From Marinicellulosiphila megalodicopiae (GTDB lineage: Bacteria; Pseudomonadota; Gammaproteobacteria; Pseudomonadales; Natronospirillaceae): DNA of 64,000 bases. Shown here piece by piece: positions 23,947 through 32,940 of the stretch; position 1 is the stretch's first letter, and each line of letters opens with the position of its first letter. Below the pieces are notes generated by a model. The model searched no databases. It was given only the letters and a program-made list of their open reading frames with translations, and was not told where the DNA came from. Made by a program: the position numbers and the translations under genes. The stretch is taken from assembly GCF_045862395.1 (NCBI RefSeq), contig NZ_AP023087.1:992001-1056000 (forward strand). The letters run 5' to 3'.

Positions 23947-24624
23947 ATGATAAATACCCTAGTCCAGCCCAAACCCAAAGCGATATTTTTTGATTTAGAC
24001 GGCACATTAGTCGATAGCTCGTATGACATTTACCAAGCCATTAGCAAAATGTTAATTGATTTAAAACTCAAAGCAGTCACGCTAGAGCAAGTTCAAAGTT
24101 GGATAGGAAATGGCTCACGAAAATTAGTACAACGCACCTTGGCTTTTAGTTTAGAAAAAACAGAACAAGAAATTGAAGTGCAAATGGAAAATGCAATGGT
24201 ATTTTTTAATCAACATTATGCGCAGTGCAGCGGTCACTCTACAAAATTATACGAAGGTGTCTTTGATGTATTAACTATATTAAAACAACAAAACATAAAA
24301 ATGTGCGTCATCACAAATAAACCCAAACAATTTACACCCACTGTTTTAAAGTCTATGAAAATAGATGTTTTTTTTGAATTAGTAATAAGTGGCGACACGC
24401 TTAAAGTTAAAAAACCCGATCCCGCACCATTAAATTATGCAATAGACTTTTTTAACTTAACGGCTCAAGACGTGATAATGGTGGGAGATTCAAGCAGTGA
24501 TATTGATGCGGCAAATGCTGCGAATATCAAATCTGTATGTGTCACCTATGGTTATAACCATGGTAATGATCCAAGGTTGCTGCCGGCGACCAAACATATT
24601 GATTCATTTAATGAGTTGATTTAA
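23947..24624 (+). CDS. gph: phosphoglycolate phosphatase-type HAD hydrolase
   Basis: 225 residues. HAD motif I FFDLDGTLVDSS, cap-domain WIGNGSRKLV as in Gph, motif II VITNKP, motif III Lys in KVKKPDPAP, and motif IV MVGDSSSDIDAA. Gph removes 2-phosphoglycolate formed during DNA repair or oxygenase side reactions. The family is broad, so another phosphomonoester substrate is possible. No other pathway gene is adjacent. Confidence 0.85.
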   Translation: MINTLVQPKPKAIFFDLDGTLVDSSYDIYQAISKMLIDLKLKAVTLEQVQSWIGNGSRKLVQRTLAFSLEKTEQEIEVQMENAMVFFNQHYAQCSGHSTKLYEGVFDVLTILKQQNIKMCVITNKPKQFTPTVLKSMKIDVFFELVISGDTLKVKKPDPAPLNYAIDFFNLTAQDVIMVGDSSSDIDAANAANIKSVCVTYGYNHGNDPRLLPATKHIDSFNELI

Positions 24625-24677
24625 ATCAATCGATTTAGGGGGAAGGAGTCAAAAATATTGAGTCTCTTTTAAATTTT

Positions 24678-25871
24678 TTAAATCAATGCAAAACCCATGC
24701 TTGCCAACACACAAAATCCCACAATCTCTAAAACCGAACGTTTAAAATAATTCAATAAAACCAATCCTATCAAACCAATTAAAATATCAAACCAAGAAAC
24801 GATCGCGTGGGTAATTATTGGGTCATAAAACGTAGCAGCCAGTAAACCTATCACCGCTGCATTTATACCTGTCATAATTTTAGTTGCGTTTGGATGGTTT
24901 GATAATGTATTCCAAAAGGGCAATGCAGCAGCCACTAATAAAAAACCCGGTAAAAAAATAAATAAAACCGCGAACAATGCATTCATTATTGAAGGCGTTT
25001 GCTCAGGCATTGCTAGCCCTAAATAAGCGGCAAATGAAAACATAGGGCCAGGCATCGCTTGAGACGCACCGTAACCTGAAATAAACGTTTGTTGTGAAAT
25101 TAATTCAGTGGCTACTAATTCGTTTTCTAATAAAGGCAATACCACATGGCCACCGCCAAAAACCAGTGCACCTGTTTTGTAAAATATTTGAAACAATAAA
25201 ATCAAGTCTTGTTTTAATGACGGTATAAAACATAAAGACAATAATCCAAAAAACACAATTAACAATATGGCGCTGAGTTTTTTGCCGTATTGAAGTTTAA
25301 AGGTTTGTCCTATTTGTATCTGTGTTGGTTTACAAAAATAAAAACCCACAACCCCCGCAAAAAGAATAGTGAGTATTTGTGCATAACTTTGATTAAACAC
25401 AATTAATATCGTAAGGGATAAAAGTGCAATGCAAATAGTGGCTGCATCCACGCACATCTTTTTTGACATACCAATAATAGCATCGGCTACCACCACTAAA
25501 GCGACCAGCGTGAGTCCATGAATCATACTTTGGCTGATGGATTCAGGTATGTGGGGTAATAGCCAAACAAAACCAATCAACAAACACACCGAGGGAAGAG
25601 TGAAGGCGATAAATGCTGAAATTCCCCCAAGCCAACTTGCACGCAATAAACCTAACGCAAACCCCAGCTGGCTGCTTGCGGGCCCTGGCAGTACTTGGCA
25701 AATAGCAACCAATTGTGCAAATTCTGATTCAGATACCCATTTTTGTTTTTCGACCAACTGTTTTCGAAAATAGCCAATATGGGCAACTGGGCCGCCAAAA
25801 GAGGTGAGGCCAAGCTTCAAAAAAGTAATAAATACATATAAAAAGGGCGCTAGTGTGTTTTTGTGTTGCAT
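24678..25871 (-). CDS. chrA: chromate transporter, ChrA family
   Basis: 397 residues, a long-chain CHR protein with two homologous halves of about 190 residues. The first half has LKLGLTSFGGPVAHIGYFR and CQVLPGPASSQLGFALG, and the second half repeats the pattern with GALVFGGGHVVLPLLE and SQAMPGPMFSFAAYLG. About ten membrane segments. It exports chromate using the membrane potential. No chrB regulator is beside it, so a general anion role is possible. Confidence 0.88.
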   Translation of the reverse strand: MQHKNTLAPFLYVFITFLKLGLTSFGGPVAHIGYFRKQLVEKQKWVSESEFAQLVAICQVLPGPASSQLGFALGLLRASWLGGISAFIAFTLPSVCLLIGFVWLLPHIPESISQSMIHGLTLVALVVVADAIIGMSKKMCVDAATICIALLSLTILIVFNQSYAQILTILFAGVVGFYFCKPTQIQIGQTFKLQYGKKLSAILLIVFFGLLSLCFIPSLKQDLILLFQIFYKTGALVFGGGHVVLPLLENELVATELISQQTFISGYGASQAMPGPMFSFAAYLGLAMPEQTPSIMNALFAVLFIFLPGFLLVAAALPFWNTLSNHPNATKIMTGINAAVIGLLAATFYDPIITHAIVSWFDILIGLIGLVLLNYFKRSVLEIVGFCVLASMGFALI

Positions 25872-26101
25872 GGATAGAATTCAACAATATAAAACAGGTA
25901 GTGTACCTAAAAATTATGTCAGTTTGGATGGGCCTGACAAACATATGGGCTCATTTATCCTATTTATTTCTAGCAGAATACATAAAATAACAATAATAAA
26001 AGTAAAGGTGGATCGTTACGTCTAGAGTTAAAGATACAGATAGATAAAATAAGTGAGAGTACCAAAAAAGCGAACTTGGTTGGTTTTTTTGTGAATTATA
26101 T

Positions 26102-27439
26102 ATGAAGATATTAATCATTGAATATTCAAAAACATTTGCGCATTTACTGCAAAAAACCCTACGCACCATTGGGATGGAATTTGAATATTACTCCAACACA
26201 AAACAAGGATTAGAACGTTGTAAACAGGTTAAATTCAGTGCAATCACTATATCCCATGAAAACTCAAAAAATTATCAAGTATTTGCAAAAAACATCAAAG
26301 AGCTACCTCATTATAATCATTGCCCAATCTATCTTTTTACATCGCAATTTAGTCAAGATCTATTAATAGAAGCATTTAATGCAAATATTACTGAAGTCTT
26401 TGCAAAGCAGAATTTTTTATCGATTATTCATAGTTTAAAGCGTTCAGCATTACTTGAAAATATAGCCTCTCAAGCAAAAATTCTTTATGTGGATGATTCA
26501 TTAGCTCAATCTTCTAACACGATTTTGCAATTACAACAAATCGGTTATCAAGTAAAACATGTTTCTAATGCCAGTAATGCAATTGATTTAATCGAGCATA
26601 ATCAATTTGATTTAGCCATAGTAGATTTGATTTTGGATAAAGGGGATTCTGGATTAAGTGTTGTGAAATATATTCGTGCATTAAGTGATGATATTCAGCA
26701 GCAAATGCCTGTGATTGTGTTGACCAACGACGCAGATAAAGCACGATTATTAGATGTGTTCTTGATCGGTGGAAACGATTATATGATTAAACCTGTGCAT
26801 TTTGACGAGTTAAACTTACGTATACGTAGCTTAATTATGCATTATCGTGAATATCGAGAAACCAAACTTGAAAACAATAAATTAGAAAAAATTGCTTTAA
26901 CTGATGAATTAAGCAATTTATACAACCGTCATGGATTTAACGAAACGTCTCGTCATACCTTTGATTACGCCAGTCGAAAAAAGCTGCCCATTGCATTTAT
27001 GTTAATAGATATCGATTTATTTAAAGAGATTAATGATAATTTTGGTCATCAAATAGGAGATGAAATAATTGCAGCGGTAGGTAGTGTGTTAAATAGTTGT
27101 TTACGCCAACAAGATATTGCAGCTCGCTGGGGGGGAGATGAATTTTTGGTGTTTTTTAGTGATTGTGATGAACAAAATGCTAGAACAGTGGCTCAAAGAA
27201 TTCAGCATAAATTTAATTTGAAAACTGCTAAGTATCAATGCAGCTGTTCAATTGGATTGGTGGCATTAGATCAAATTAATCAACGAGAGTTTAGCCAGTT
27301 ATATGATTTGGCAGATCAGGCGTTATACGAGGCAAAAGAGCGAGGGCGTAACCAAGTCGTGATGCACGATTTATCTGGAAATATCACAATGATTTCTAAT
27401 GGACCTTCGATTACCGGATCAAATAATTTGATGCAGTAA
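26102..27439 (+). CDS. response regulator with two receiver domains and an active GGDEF domain
   Basis: 445 residues. Residues 1-115 form a receiver domain that has lost the acidic pocket (IIEYS instead of a DD pair, and no phospho-acceptor Asp in ITISHEN). Residues about 122-245 form a second, intact receiver (YVDDS, acceptor Asp in IVDLIL, Thr in VLTND, Lys in MIKPV). Residues about 265-430 are a GGDEF domain with an intact RWGGDEF active site and an inhibitory I-site RQQD exactly five residues upstream. It therefore should make cyclic di-GMP when phosphorylated and be product-inhibited. No histidine kinase is adjacent. Confidence 0.9.
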   Translation: MKILIIEYSKTFAHLLQKTLRTIGMEFEYYSNTKQGLERCKQVKFSAITISHENSKNYQVFAKNIKELPHYNHCPIYLFTSQFSQDLLIEAFNANITEVFAKQNFLSIIHSLKRSALLENIASQAKILYVDDSLAQSSNTILQLQQIGYQVKHVSNASNAIDLIEHNQFDLAIVDLILDKGDSGLSVVKYIRALSDDIQQQMPVIVLTNDADKARLLDVFLIGGNDYMIKPVHFDELNLRIRSLIMHYREYRETKLENNKLEKIALTDELSNLYNRHGFNETSRHTFDYASRKKLPIAFMLIDIDLFKEINDNFGHQIGDEIIAAVGSVLNSCLRQQDIAARWGGDEFLVFFSDCDEQNARTVAQRIQHKFNLKTAKYQCSCSIGLVALDQINQREFSQLYDLADQALYEAKERGRNQVVMHDLSGNITMISNGPSITGSNNLMQ

Positions 27440-27458
27440 TCGAAGTAAATGTCGCTTA

Positions 27459-28286
27459 TTAAAATAAATCCCCAAATAAACTGATTAGTGCTATTAAAAC
27501 GATCCATACAATTAAACTACGTTGCAGTAATTTTATAATTTGTAGAGACAGTTCATCAGGTTCAATCATCTCACCTAAAGCAGCATTGGCGTACTCTTGT
27601 AAAATTTTTCTGGATGGCATTTGTATATCTAATAAATCTTTAAACCAAACATTAATGCAGCGAACAAAGTCCCCAACTAAAGCAAAGGTTAGGCCTGTCA
27701 ATCGTACGGGAATCCACGCAAGAGCATGGCGTAGGTTCAAAGCAATTAAAGGAGCACATGGAGCGGTTTTAATAAATAAATTTAAACATAAAATTAATAC
27801 AACCGCAGATGGGTGACCTAATAAAACGACATACCAAAAAAAGCATAAAAATAACGAATTAAATTGAAGGCCAATGATTCCACGATTAACCGCATCATAT
27901 AAATTAGGATCATTTTGATTGTGTTTTTCTGGGTCTAGACCTAAATGATGTGTGGCCACGTCAAAGGCCTGTTTGTCATTTCCATTTTTGCGTAATGCAA
28001 TAAAGTCCTCAAGATGTTTTTGATAGTTATTGCCAGCAAATGCGACAATCAAAAGCACTAAACTTGCACTGTAAATGAATATGTCTTGGGGGAATAAGGT
28101 TAAAATACCGATTGAAATTAAAGTGGGTAATATGACACCAATAAACAGTGCAACCAAACCATTTGCCTGTTTCATTGAGTGAATTTTAAGCAACACGGGT
28201 TGTGCTATCGGTAAAATAATACGCTGTGGGTTAAAATGTGAAAAACGAAACACCGCAAATGCGATGGCTAAAATGACCAAAATCAT
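27459..28286 (-). CDS. ampE: inner-membrane protein AmpE
   Basis: About 275 residues with several membrane segments. It matches the AmpE family in the central DAVNRGIIGLQFNSLFLCFFWY and the WIPVRLTGLTFALVGDF segment. AmpE is tied to beta-lactamase induction/peptidoglycan recycling in enterobacteria, where it is encoded with ampD. Here ampD is absent, but divergent nadC preserves part of the nadC-ampD-ampE neighbourhood. Start chosen at ATG 28286, which has AGGA ahead. A longer frame to 28355 adds residues without support. Confidence 0.8.
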   Translation of the reverse strand: MILVILAIAFAVFRFSHFNPQRIILPIAQPVLLKIHSMKQANGLVALFIGVILPTLISIGILTLFPQDIFIYSASLVLLIVAFAGNNYQKHLEDFIALRKNGNDKQAFDVATHHLGLDPEKHNQNDPNLYDAVNRGIIGLQFNSLFLCFFWYVVLLGHPSAVVLILCLNLFIKTAPCAPLIALNLRHALAWIPVRLTGLTFALVGDFVRCINVWFKDLLDIQMPSRKILQEYANAALGEMIEPDELSLQIIKLLQRSLIVWIVLIALISLFGDLF

Positions 28287-28386
28287 TGAGGATTCCTCGG
28301 TTAAAAATTGGAAAAAACACACGTTACCACAATTTAAAAAAATATGACCCCTCACAAACTAGGTAATTGTGCTTTTTTATGAAAAA

Positions 28387-28416
28387 GTGACGCGCAAGGC
28401 CTTCTTCAAGTATAAT
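28387..28416 (+). promoter_or_regulatory. candidate sigma-70 promoter of nadC
   Basis: -10 TATAAT at 28411-28416, with GTGACG at 28387-28392 as a -35, spacer 18 bases. It lies 35 bases before the nadC start. Confidence 0.5.
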
Positions 28417-28450
28417 TGCGCGCAATTTTAACAGATAGAATGAACTATAT

Positions 28451-29314
28451 ATGCAAACTTCGAGTTTAAAGCTACCAGCAGATTTACCTTATTTATCATT
28501 ATTAACCCAGCATATTAAAAAGAATGTTGAATTTGCTTTAGAAGAAGATATTCAATCTGGCGATATTACTGCTGAATTAATCGAAGCCGATTCAATCTCA
28601 AATGCTCGTGTGATTACTCGTGAGCACGCTGTAATTTGTGGGGTTGCTTGGGTGGATGAAACCTTTAAGCAATTTGATGACACCGTTAAATTAAACTGGT
28701 TTGTAAAAGATGGCGACAAAGTCGAACCAAATCAAACCTTGTTAGAATTGTCAGGCAATTCACGTTCAATATTAACCGCAGAACGCACCGCCCTTAACTT
28801 TTTGCAGCTATTAAGTGCAACGGCAACCTTGGCCAATCAATTCACTCAAGCCATTTCCAATAAAAACATCACCATTTTAGACACTCGTAAAACCATACCG
28901 GGTTTACGCATGGGGCAAAAGTACGCGGCATTAGTGGGTGGATGTGGCAATCATCGCATTGGTTTATACGATATGTTTTTAATCAAAGAAAATCATATCG
29001 CCGCTTGTGGTGGTATTGAACAAGCGATCAATAAAGCGCGCAGTTTGTATCCAGATAAAAAAATTGAAATTGAAGTCGAAAACGAAAAAGAATTAGAGCG
29101 TGCATTAGCCTGTGCACCAGATGTTATTATGTTAGATAACTTTCAGTTAAAAAGTAATTTAGCCATTGACCGAACTCGAACAAAGTTAGAATCTTCAGGT
29201 AATATTACATTAGAGACACTAGCGACATTTAATGAAGATGTTGATTTTGTATCATCAGGTCAAATAACTAAAAACGTGACGGCTATAGATTTAAGTTTAC
29301 GGTTAATTGATTAA
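28451..29314 (+). CDS. nadC: nicotinate-nucleotide pyrophosphorylase (carboxylating)
   Basis: 287 residues. Converts quinolinate and PRPP to nicotinate mononucleotide in de novo NAD synthesis. EEDIQSGDITAELI near the N-terminus, LTAERTALNFLQLLSATAT, the DTRKTIPGLR substrate loop, KYAALVGGCGNHRIGLYDMFLIKENH, and the C-terminal barrel EVENEKELERAL and IMLDNF. A complete typical member. Confidence 0.96.
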   Translation: MQTSSLKLPADLPYLSLLTQHIKKNVEFALEEDIQSGDITAELIEADSISNARVITREHAVICGVAWVDETFKQFDDTVKLNWFVKDGDKVEPNQTLLELSGNSRSILTAERTALNFLQLLSATATLANQFTQAISNKNITILDTRKTIPGLRMGQKYAALVGGCGNHRIGLYDMFLIKENHIAACGGIEQAINKARSLYPDKKIEIEVENEKELERALACAPDVIMLDNFQLKSNLAIDRTRTKLESSGNITLETLATFNEDVDFVSSGQITKNVTAIDLSLRLID

Positions 29315-29364
29315 ACTAGGCGTAGTTAATGTGTAGTTAATTAGTTTTAAATAAAGAGGTTAAT

Positions 29365-29667
29365 ATGAAGAAAATGCTATTAGGCAGTGCAATGAGTGTA
29401 TTGATGTTGGCAAGTTGCGATGGTGGTATTACGTATTCGTCATGTAAAGTTAAAACTGATAGTGATGTGGCTAATTTTTTCATCCCAGGTGGCGAATATT
29501 GTTATGATGTGGATGGCGGCGGATTTCTTCTAAAAAGTGATGCAGAGCAATGGTGCGAAGAGCAATTACCAAGTGCTTTAGAAAACCTTAATGGCACGAC
29601 TGAAGTTGAATTGGTGTATGAACTTTCAAGAGAATCGTGCTCAGCATCATCAGACGAAGAAGAATAA
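29365..29667 (+). CDS. small lipoprotein of unknown function
   Basis: 100 residues: a lipoprotein signal ending in LMLASC, then a short, acidic mature part with five further Cys (SSCKV, EYCYD, EQWCEE, ESCSAS) and a C-terminal acidic tail. The ribosome site AGAGG is well placed. It is 50 bases after nadC and may be co-transcribed. I recognise no family. Confidence 0.65.
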   Translation: MKKMLLGSAMSVLMLASCDGGITYSSCKVKTDSDVANFFIPGGEYCYDVDGGGFLLKSDAEQWCEEQLPSALENLNGTTEVELVYELSRESCSASSDEEE

Positions 29668-29697
29668 AAAAAACCATCCATTTTTAAAAATGGATGG
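29666..29697 (-). terminator. terminator at the end of the copper/cytochrome operon
   Basis: Perfect 12-base palindrome CCATCCATTTTT / AAAAATGGATGG with an A-run on its left, which becomes a T-run on the minus strand. It lies 7 bases beyond the last cytochrome gene and may also serve the plus-strand lipoprotein gene. Confidence 0.85.
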
Positions 29698-29704
29698 GTA
29701 ACAA

Positions 29705-30187
29705 TTAATGGTGCATGCCACCTTTATTTGCCCATTGATGATAAACCTCATCACTCCATTTGCTTTGAAAAAACGCAATGGTTTCTATAATTTTCTCATC
29801 ACTTAATACCTTTCCCCATGCAGGCATATTACCGCCTAAGCTTGCCGTGCCATTTTTAATAGTGGAATGTATTTGATCTAATGGATGATGCCAAGTATGC
29901 CCGTTACCATTTAATGGCGGGGGTGGAAATACACCTGACGGACTAGACTCTTTCCAATTTTCAGAGCCACTTGCGTCTTTTTTATGGCAACTTGCGCAAA
30001 TTTGTTCAAAGGTTTTTTGACCGTTTACAACTTGCTCGCCAGTATACCAACGATTTGTGTCGGGTTGAGTTATTGATGAATCAGGTAACATTGTTGTGTC
30101 GCTGTGAGCTTGCATGTCGTCTTTTTTATCAGAACAAGCACTTAACGCTAATAATGCAGTAAATGTTAAAACCAAACTTTTTTTCAT
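29705..30187 (-). CDS. lipoprotein c-type cytochrome, copper operon (copy B2)
   Basis: 160 residues. Lipoprotein signal (LLALSAC), one heme site CASCHKKDASG, and a probable distal Met ligand in GGNMPAWGKVLSDEK. It is clearly homologous along its length to the gene at 30607 (shared RWY, WHHPL, LNG, GGNMPAW and FFQSKW). It is the last gene of the minus-strand copper operon. Role inferred from position only: a periplasm-facing electron carrier, perhaps accepting electrons from Cu(I) oxidation or serving the CopD membrane protein. No characterised homolog is known to me. Confidence 0.82.
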   Translation of the reverse strand: MKKSLVLTFTALLALSACSDKKDDMQAHSDTTMLPDSSITQPDTNRWYTGEQVVNGQKTFEQICASCHKKDASGSENWKESSPSGVFPPPPLNGNGHTWHHPLDQIHSTIKNGTASLGGNMPAWGKVLSDEKIIETIAFFQSKWSDEVYHQWANKGGMHH

Positions 30188-30196
30188 TTTAGAGCC

Positions 30197-30610
30197 TTAA
30201 AAAAAGTCATTCATCTTTAATGACGTGTTAATAAAATTGATCAATTGTTTCATATCTTGTTTAGACATATCGGGGTAACCCGGCATATCGCCAAAATACC
30301 AATGATCTTGTTTTACACCTTGGCGAATACTTTTATCAAGTCTTGCATCGCTGTGAGAGCTTGGACTGTATAGTGCAAAAATAATAGGAGGGCCTTTTAA
30401 GCCGCCTTCTAATTTTTCACCATGACACGCATTACAACCCTGTTGTTTATACACATCAAACCCAGGTAAATGATCAGCAATGCCTGTCACGTTTACATTT
30501 TTAATTGTCATCGCCTGATGCTCTAACGGATCCATTTTTGGTGTGGCTTTGCAACCAATTAATAATGTAATGACTGAACTTGTTAATATTAAGTTTGAAA
30601 AAATATTCAT
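30197..30610 (-). CDS. lipoprotein c-type cytochrome, copper operon (copy A2)
   Basis: 137 residues with a lipobox (TLLIGC), one heme site CNACHGEKL, and distal Met in YFGDMPGYPDMS. It is paralogous to the gene at 31111 (shared PGFD/PGYD, GPPI/GPPL, HWYFG, MP). Its start region overlaps the end of the preceding cytochrome gene by four bases, so they are translationally coupled. With the gene at 29705 it forms the second of two A-B cytochrome pairs. Confidence 0.82.
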   Translation of the reverse strand: MNIFSNLILTSSVITLLIGCKATPKMDPLEHQAMTIKNVNVTGIADHLPGFDVYKQQGCNACHGEKLEGGLKGPPIIFALYSPSSHSDARLDKSIRQGVKQDHWYFGDMPGYPDMSKQDMKQLINFINTSLKMNDFF

Positions 30611-31095
30611 GGTTGCGGCCTATTTCTTTTTAGCCATGCAGCGTAAGTGTCATCGTTCCATTTGCTTTGAAAAAACGAAATCGCTTCATAGATTTGTTCA
30701 TCATTTAAAATGGATTCCCAAGCGGGCATATTGCCACCGTATTTTACCGTCCCACCTTTAATAGTTTGATGTAATGCAATTAAAGGATGATGCCAAGCAT
30801 GAGCGTCGCCATTTAAAGGGGGAGTATGATATGAGCCTTTTTTAGGTTTATCCATCCAGTTTTTAGCGCCACTTGCGTCTTTTTTATGGCAAGCGCCGCA
30901 ATAATCTTGAAATGTTTGTTCACCGTTTTTTACCATTTGATTGGAATACCAGCGACGAGTATCTTGTTTAACCATATCAAAAGTGGGGGTGGTAAAGGGT
31001 TCATTAGTTACTGGAATGCTTTCAATGTTGTCTTGTTTGGAACAAGATAAAACCAAAACAGCGGTACTGATTGAGCAAATAATAATCTTTTTCAT
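30607..31095 (-). CDS. lipoprotein c-type cytochrome, copper operon (copy B1)
   Basis: 162 residues. Lipobox VLVLSC, heme motif CGACHKKDASG, probable axial Met in GGNMPAWESIL. Close paralog of the 29705 product. It follows the A1 cytochrome by 15 bases. The distinctive block WHHPL-LH-TIKGGT is shared by both B copies and is not part of the general cytochrome c fold, so it may mark the partner-binding surface. Confidence 0.82.
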   Translation of the reverse strand: MKKIIICSISTAVLVLSCSKQDNIESIPVTNEPFTTPTFDMVKQDTRRWYSNQMVKNGEQTFQDYCGACHKKDASGAKNWMDKPKKGSYHTPPLNGDAHAWHHPLIALHQTIKGGTVKYGGNMPAWESILNDEQIYEAISFFQSKWNDDTYAAWLKRNRPQP

Positions 31096-31110
31096 AAGTG
31101 GCTTTCCCCG

Positions 31111-31536
31111 TTATTTTATTTTGTTTAATTCTAATGATTGACGAATAAAAGTCACCATAAGGTTGATGTCTGTATCGGATATGTGAGCAAAAGCAGGCAT
31201 ATTGCCAAAATACCAATGATGTTGAGCCACGCCTTCTTTTATACTCTTAAATAAACGTTCATTATTATGATGACCATTTTTATAAAGCGAGAATATCAAA
31301 GGTGGTCCCATTTTAGTGCCCGATAAATCTTTGTCATGACAAACAGGGCAGCCATTTTTTAAAAATAAATCATATCCAGGGTGTTGATCAGCAAATTCAG
31401 TGATGATTATGGATTCAATTAATTTTGCTTGGGCAATGGTGGGATCAACTTTTGTTTGATCTTGTTCTGGTTGAGTCTGACAGCTAATGCTGGCAAACCC
31501 GATCATTAATAGTAACGATAAATGTTTAATTAACAT
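31111..31536 (-). CDS. lipoprotein c-type cytochrome, copper operon (copy A1)
   Basis: 141 residues. Lipobox ASISC, heme site CPVCHDKDLSG, axial Met in YFGNMPAFAHIS. Paralog of the 30197 product. It lies 13 bases after copD, so the first cytochrome pair directly continues the CopC-CopD operon. Confidence 0.82.
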   Translation of the reverse strand: MLIKHLSLLLMIGFASISCQTQPEQDQTKVDPTIAQAKLIESIIITEFADQHPGYDLFLKNGCPVCHDKDLSGTKMGPPLIFSLYKNGHHNNERLFKSIKEGVAQHHWYFGNMPAFAHISDTDINLMVTFIRQSLELNKIK

Positions 31537-31549
31537 AATTCAGTCCAAA

Positions 31550-32419
31550 TTATTCCAGTCCAATATATTTTACTACAACGGTACTAATCAAAATAATGAT
31601 TAACGCAACGATGATTTCGATAAAAATGGATCGATTGAGTTTTACTAAAGAATGCCTATCACTAAGATTTTTAACTAATACAAATTTATGAAGACAGGCA
31701 ATAATAAGAATGACAGCGACACTTAAAAATTTAACTAAAAAACCAAGGTGGTAATTACTTGTAAAAATTGTGTTTAAATCATTAGTGTTATATACCAATA
31801 ATATTCCACCAGACAATATTAAACTAGCGACAAATGCCGCAGCAATATTTCCAAATTTGTCCATCAATGATTTAACACTTGGGATATCGGTGTTTAGTGT
31901 GGGCAAACTGCATAAATATAAAGGGTATAAACTGCCAATCCAAAAGCTGACGCAAATAATATGAATAAGTATTAAAACGGTAAAAACAATGTGAGCATCA
32001 TAGAAATGCCCGGAAAATATAAAGGGAGATAATAATAAACTACTGAAAATTAAATTAATGATGGATTTGAAGTATGACTTTATAGCTATTAAGTGAGTAA
32101 TGCTTAGCAGTAATAAACTTAAAACACTTAGTGCAAGAATCCATTTTTGTGGGCCGTCCAAAATCAATTCATGATAAAAAGGGTCCATTAAACCAGAGAA
32201 ACCTTCTTCGGCAAATACAATCACTAAAGTGATGTAATTAATTATCAAAAATATTCCCAATAAAATAATTTGTGCTATTTTCCAAGATTTTAGTTTTAAA
32301 ATGATAATAGGGTTAAGTGCTTTTGGCATTATAATAGTTTGACAGATAAATAATCCTATCAGTGTAATACTTAATAGATTAATCATAATCTGGGACAATA
32401 GTTGAATCATTTCAAACAT
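31550..32419 (-). CDS. copD: CopD-family copper resistance/uptake membrane protein
   Basis: 289 residues with about eight membrane segments. It matches the CopD/PcoD family in the segment HIICVSFWIGSLYPLYL and in the C-terminal pair of helices (GGILLVYNTNDL, LVKFLSVAVILIIACLHK). CopD works with periplasmic CopC and is thought to move copper across the inner membrane. Directly preceded by copC (14 bases) and followed by cytochrome genes. Confidence 0.82.
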   Translation of the reverse strand: MFEMIQLLSQIMINLLSITLIGLFICQTIIMPKALNPIIILKLKSWKIAQIILLGIFLIINYITLVIVFAEEGFSGLMDPFYHELILDGPQKWILALSVLSLLLLSITHLIAIKSYFKSIINLIFSSLLLSPFIFSGHFYDAHIVFTVLILIHIICVSFWIGSLYPLYLCSLPTLNTDIPSVKSLMDKFGNIAAAFVASLILSGGILLVYNTNDLNTIFTSNYHLGFLVKFLSVAVILIIACLHKFVLVKNLSDRHSLVKLNRSIFIEIIVALIIILISTVVVKYIGLE

Positions 32420-32433
32420 AAGAGTGACCTAAG

Positions 32434-32883
32434 TTATTTGGTTGTTTTAGGTGTTGTGGTTGAAGGTATTGCAGTAGTTGAAGCGATGAATGATTGATAG
32501 AATGCTTCAAGTTTTTCATCATGTTGCATATTTTCTGCATGATACATAAATGAAAATTCACCGGACATTTTGTGCCCATCTTTTCCTAAACTTGACCATT
32601 TAACTAGATAATATTCAGGATTGATTTCGTCCATCATTATTTTGTGTGTTTCAATAAATGTTTTGCCAAGATTCTTTAATTTTAATGTTTCACCATTTTG
32701 ATCCGTTAACGATACCTTTATTAAGCGCATTGGTTTATTAAAGTTAAAGCCAATAGTGGAAGGTGATACATCTATTACGCTGTTTTTTTCAGGTGTAGAT
32801 GATTCAAGTTTGGCATGCGAGAAAGCAAAAGTAGACAAACATAAAGCGGTGCTAAATAAAAAACTCTTTGTAATTAATTTCAT
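32434..32883 (-). CDS. copC: periplasmic copper-binding protein CopC
   Basis: 149 residues. Signal peptide ending FAFSHA, so that the mature protein starts near the conserved His of the CopC Cu(II) site. Typical S-STPEKNSVIDVSP, and GHKMSGEFSFMYH near the C-terminus with the second His. A Thr/Pro tail (TTAIPSTTTPKTT) is unusual. An intrinsic terminator lies just upstream, so its expression may be partly separate from the Cus genes. Confidence 0.85.
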   Translation of the reverse strand: MKLITKSFLFSTALCLSTFAFSHAKLESSTPEKNSVIDVSPSTIGFNFNKPMRLIKVSLTDQNGETLKLKNLGKTFIETHKIMMDEINPEYYLVKWSSLGKDGHKMSGEFSFMYHAENMQHDEKLEAFYQSFIASTTAIPSTTTPKTTK

Positions 32884-32895
32884 AATAAATCCTCT

Positions 32896-32933
32896 AAAAA
32901 ATAAAAAACTTCCCCGATAAAATATCAGGGAAG
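32896..32933 (-). terminator. internal terminator between the CopC-like gene and copC
   Basis: On the minus strand: stem CTTCCC / GGGAAG with inner GATA/TATC pairs, then a long T-rich run (T6-A-T6). It sits inside the operon, so downstream copCD and the cytochromes would be read at reduced level or from a promoter I cannot identify. Confidence 0.8.
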
Positions 32934-32940
32934 AACAAAA

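Noticed and set aside
24625..24677. Possible terminator between gph and chrA
   Set aside because: The repeated AGTC elements are in direct rather than inverted orientation, so no stem forms.
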